Assembly: GCA_001986395.2 (NCBI GenBank)
Contig: MQVO02000125.1
Span: 1-26,107 of the forward strand
Direction of reading: 5' to 3'
Source: Irpex lacteus
Lineage: Eukaryota; Basidiomycota; Agaricomycetes; Polyporales; Irpicaceae
DNA: 26,107 nt
In this document: piece after piece, positions 25,265 through 26,107 of the stretch
Position numbering within the stretch: the first letter of the stretch is position 1
How the letters are laid out: each line of letters begins with the position of its first letter
Position numbers and translations under genes: made by a program
Notes under the pieces: generated by a model
Told to the model about the DNA's origin: nothing
Databases searched by the model: none
Seen by the model: only the letters and a program-made list of their open reading frames with translations

Positions 25265-26107
25265 ATGGAGACTTATCCTGATACTCACCCCAAGTATCAT
25301 CGTCCTCATAATATCAACGAGTTACCCCGCAGACTGTACGGCCCCACTCTGGTTTCGCACGGCTCACAACACCACGATCACCTCTGGACACTTGGTGCTG
25401 TCGTCCTGACTCTTGTACGCAGTTGTCAGAACCGGATTCATACAAACCCTCCTATCGTTCTTTCTCCCCCCAGCAACATAAGGCGCCACAGGACACCCAG
25501 AATCTCTTTATAGGTGATATATATTCTTCGCCTGCCAGTTCAGATTCGGCTCTGCTACCGCTTCCTTGCGATTGCGATCCAAGCTTGATGAATACTCACT
25601 CTTGTCCGGAGCACTCATCATCGTCGCTAACTGGCTACTATCCTGCGCCACACGATGGATTCTACCAACCCCAGCCACCGTCTCCACCTCTCGATACCCC
25701 GGAGTTAGTTCAGCGGTCTTTACCTCGTGTGCGCGAGTGCGCCACTAGTGCATCCTCCTTGGACTTGTTGCAGCTTTCTCCTACGTCTACCGCACCTACC
25801 GACAACGACTTCGCCACTTCACACTGGGTGCGCGTTCGTATCCAGGCGGCCACGATCATGACTCATCGATTTCCTGCAAACGACAGCGTCGCTGGGACGG
25901 GCCGACAGCGATGTCTTTGATGTGCATGTGCCCAGCTATGCCGACTATGGCTTTGGCGATGGTACTCGCCTCTCTCCTCTCGAGGTTGAGGCACTCTCGC
26001 CAGAGCTCCCCATGACCACGTGGCTACCCCCGCCGACGTCTTTCGATGTCACGTACCTGATCATGGTAATGAGGCCCAGCAGAGCACTTGGGACTCAAGC
26101 TTGGCCC
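25265..26107 (+). CDS. Hypothetical serine/proline-rich protein, partial (runs off right edge)
   Basis: Unrecognised gene. Model: exon 1 25265-25351 (METYPDTHPKYHR to GPTL), intron 25352-25422 (71 nt, CTGAC branch site and CGCAG acceptor), exon 2 25423-25837, intron 25838-25886 (49 nt, GTATCC donor, ACAG acceptor), exon 3 from 25887 open to the edge. Phases agree at both joins. The product is rich in Ser, Pro, Tyr and Asp (for example YYPAPHDGFYQPQPPSPP, SYADYGFGDG), with no membrane segment or signal peptide. Such composition is common in disordered parts of basidiomycete transcription factors, and any DNA-binding domain would lie beyond the window. An alternative end of exon 3 is the GTAATG donor near 26067. 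Confidence 0.55.

Overview
The window looks like nuclear DNA of a filamentous basidiomycete, most likely an Agaricomycete (mushroom or polypore). Genes are split by many short introns (mostly 44-75 nt, GT..AG), intergenic gaps are small, and one gene carries the header, nuclease-like and kinase-like parts typical of the Crinkler-like proteins expanded in Agaricomycetes. The genus cannot be named from the sequence alone. All gene models are hand-spliced. For six of them (MFS transporter, centrosomin-motif protein, both SDRs, S53 peptidase, serine/proline-rich protein) the exon lengths sum to intact reading frames, with one broken splice donor in SDR copy B.

Layout, left to right: (1) a mitochondrial-type PP2C phosphatase on the minus strand, cut by the left edge (1-1156); (2) a 21-exon FNX/VBA-type vacuolar MFS transporter on plus (1718-4718); (3) a Crinkler-like gene on minus (5335-7472) with a ubiquitin-like header, a PD-(D/E)XK-like segment and a kinase-like domain, with two single-base frame breaks; (4) a head-to-head 1026-aa coiled-coil protein with a centrosomin N-terminal motif (7677-11096, plus), a likely gamma-tubulin complex anchor; (5) two tandem copies of a 258-aa short-chain dehydrogenase on minus (11237-12492 and 12844-14116), the second with a mutated 5' splice site; (6) a secreted S53 sedolisin/tripeptidyl peptidase on minus (14419-16506) with a GC-AG intron; (7) a 1.2-kb gap with possible exon relics; (8) a 520-aa disordered protein on minus (17731-19478); (9) an SRPK-family kinase on plus (21028-23557) with a one-base homopolymer frame break; (10) a serine/proline-rich gene on plus running off the right edge (from 25265).

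The genes do not form a pathway; this is an ordinary mixed fungal gene neighbourhood. The accessory parts are the Crinkler-like gene and the SDR tandem duplication. No tRNA, rRNA, CRISPR array or intact transposon was recognised. Single-base breaks in both a conserved kinase (SRPK) and the Crinkler-like gene mean that assembly indels must be excluded before any gene here is called dead.
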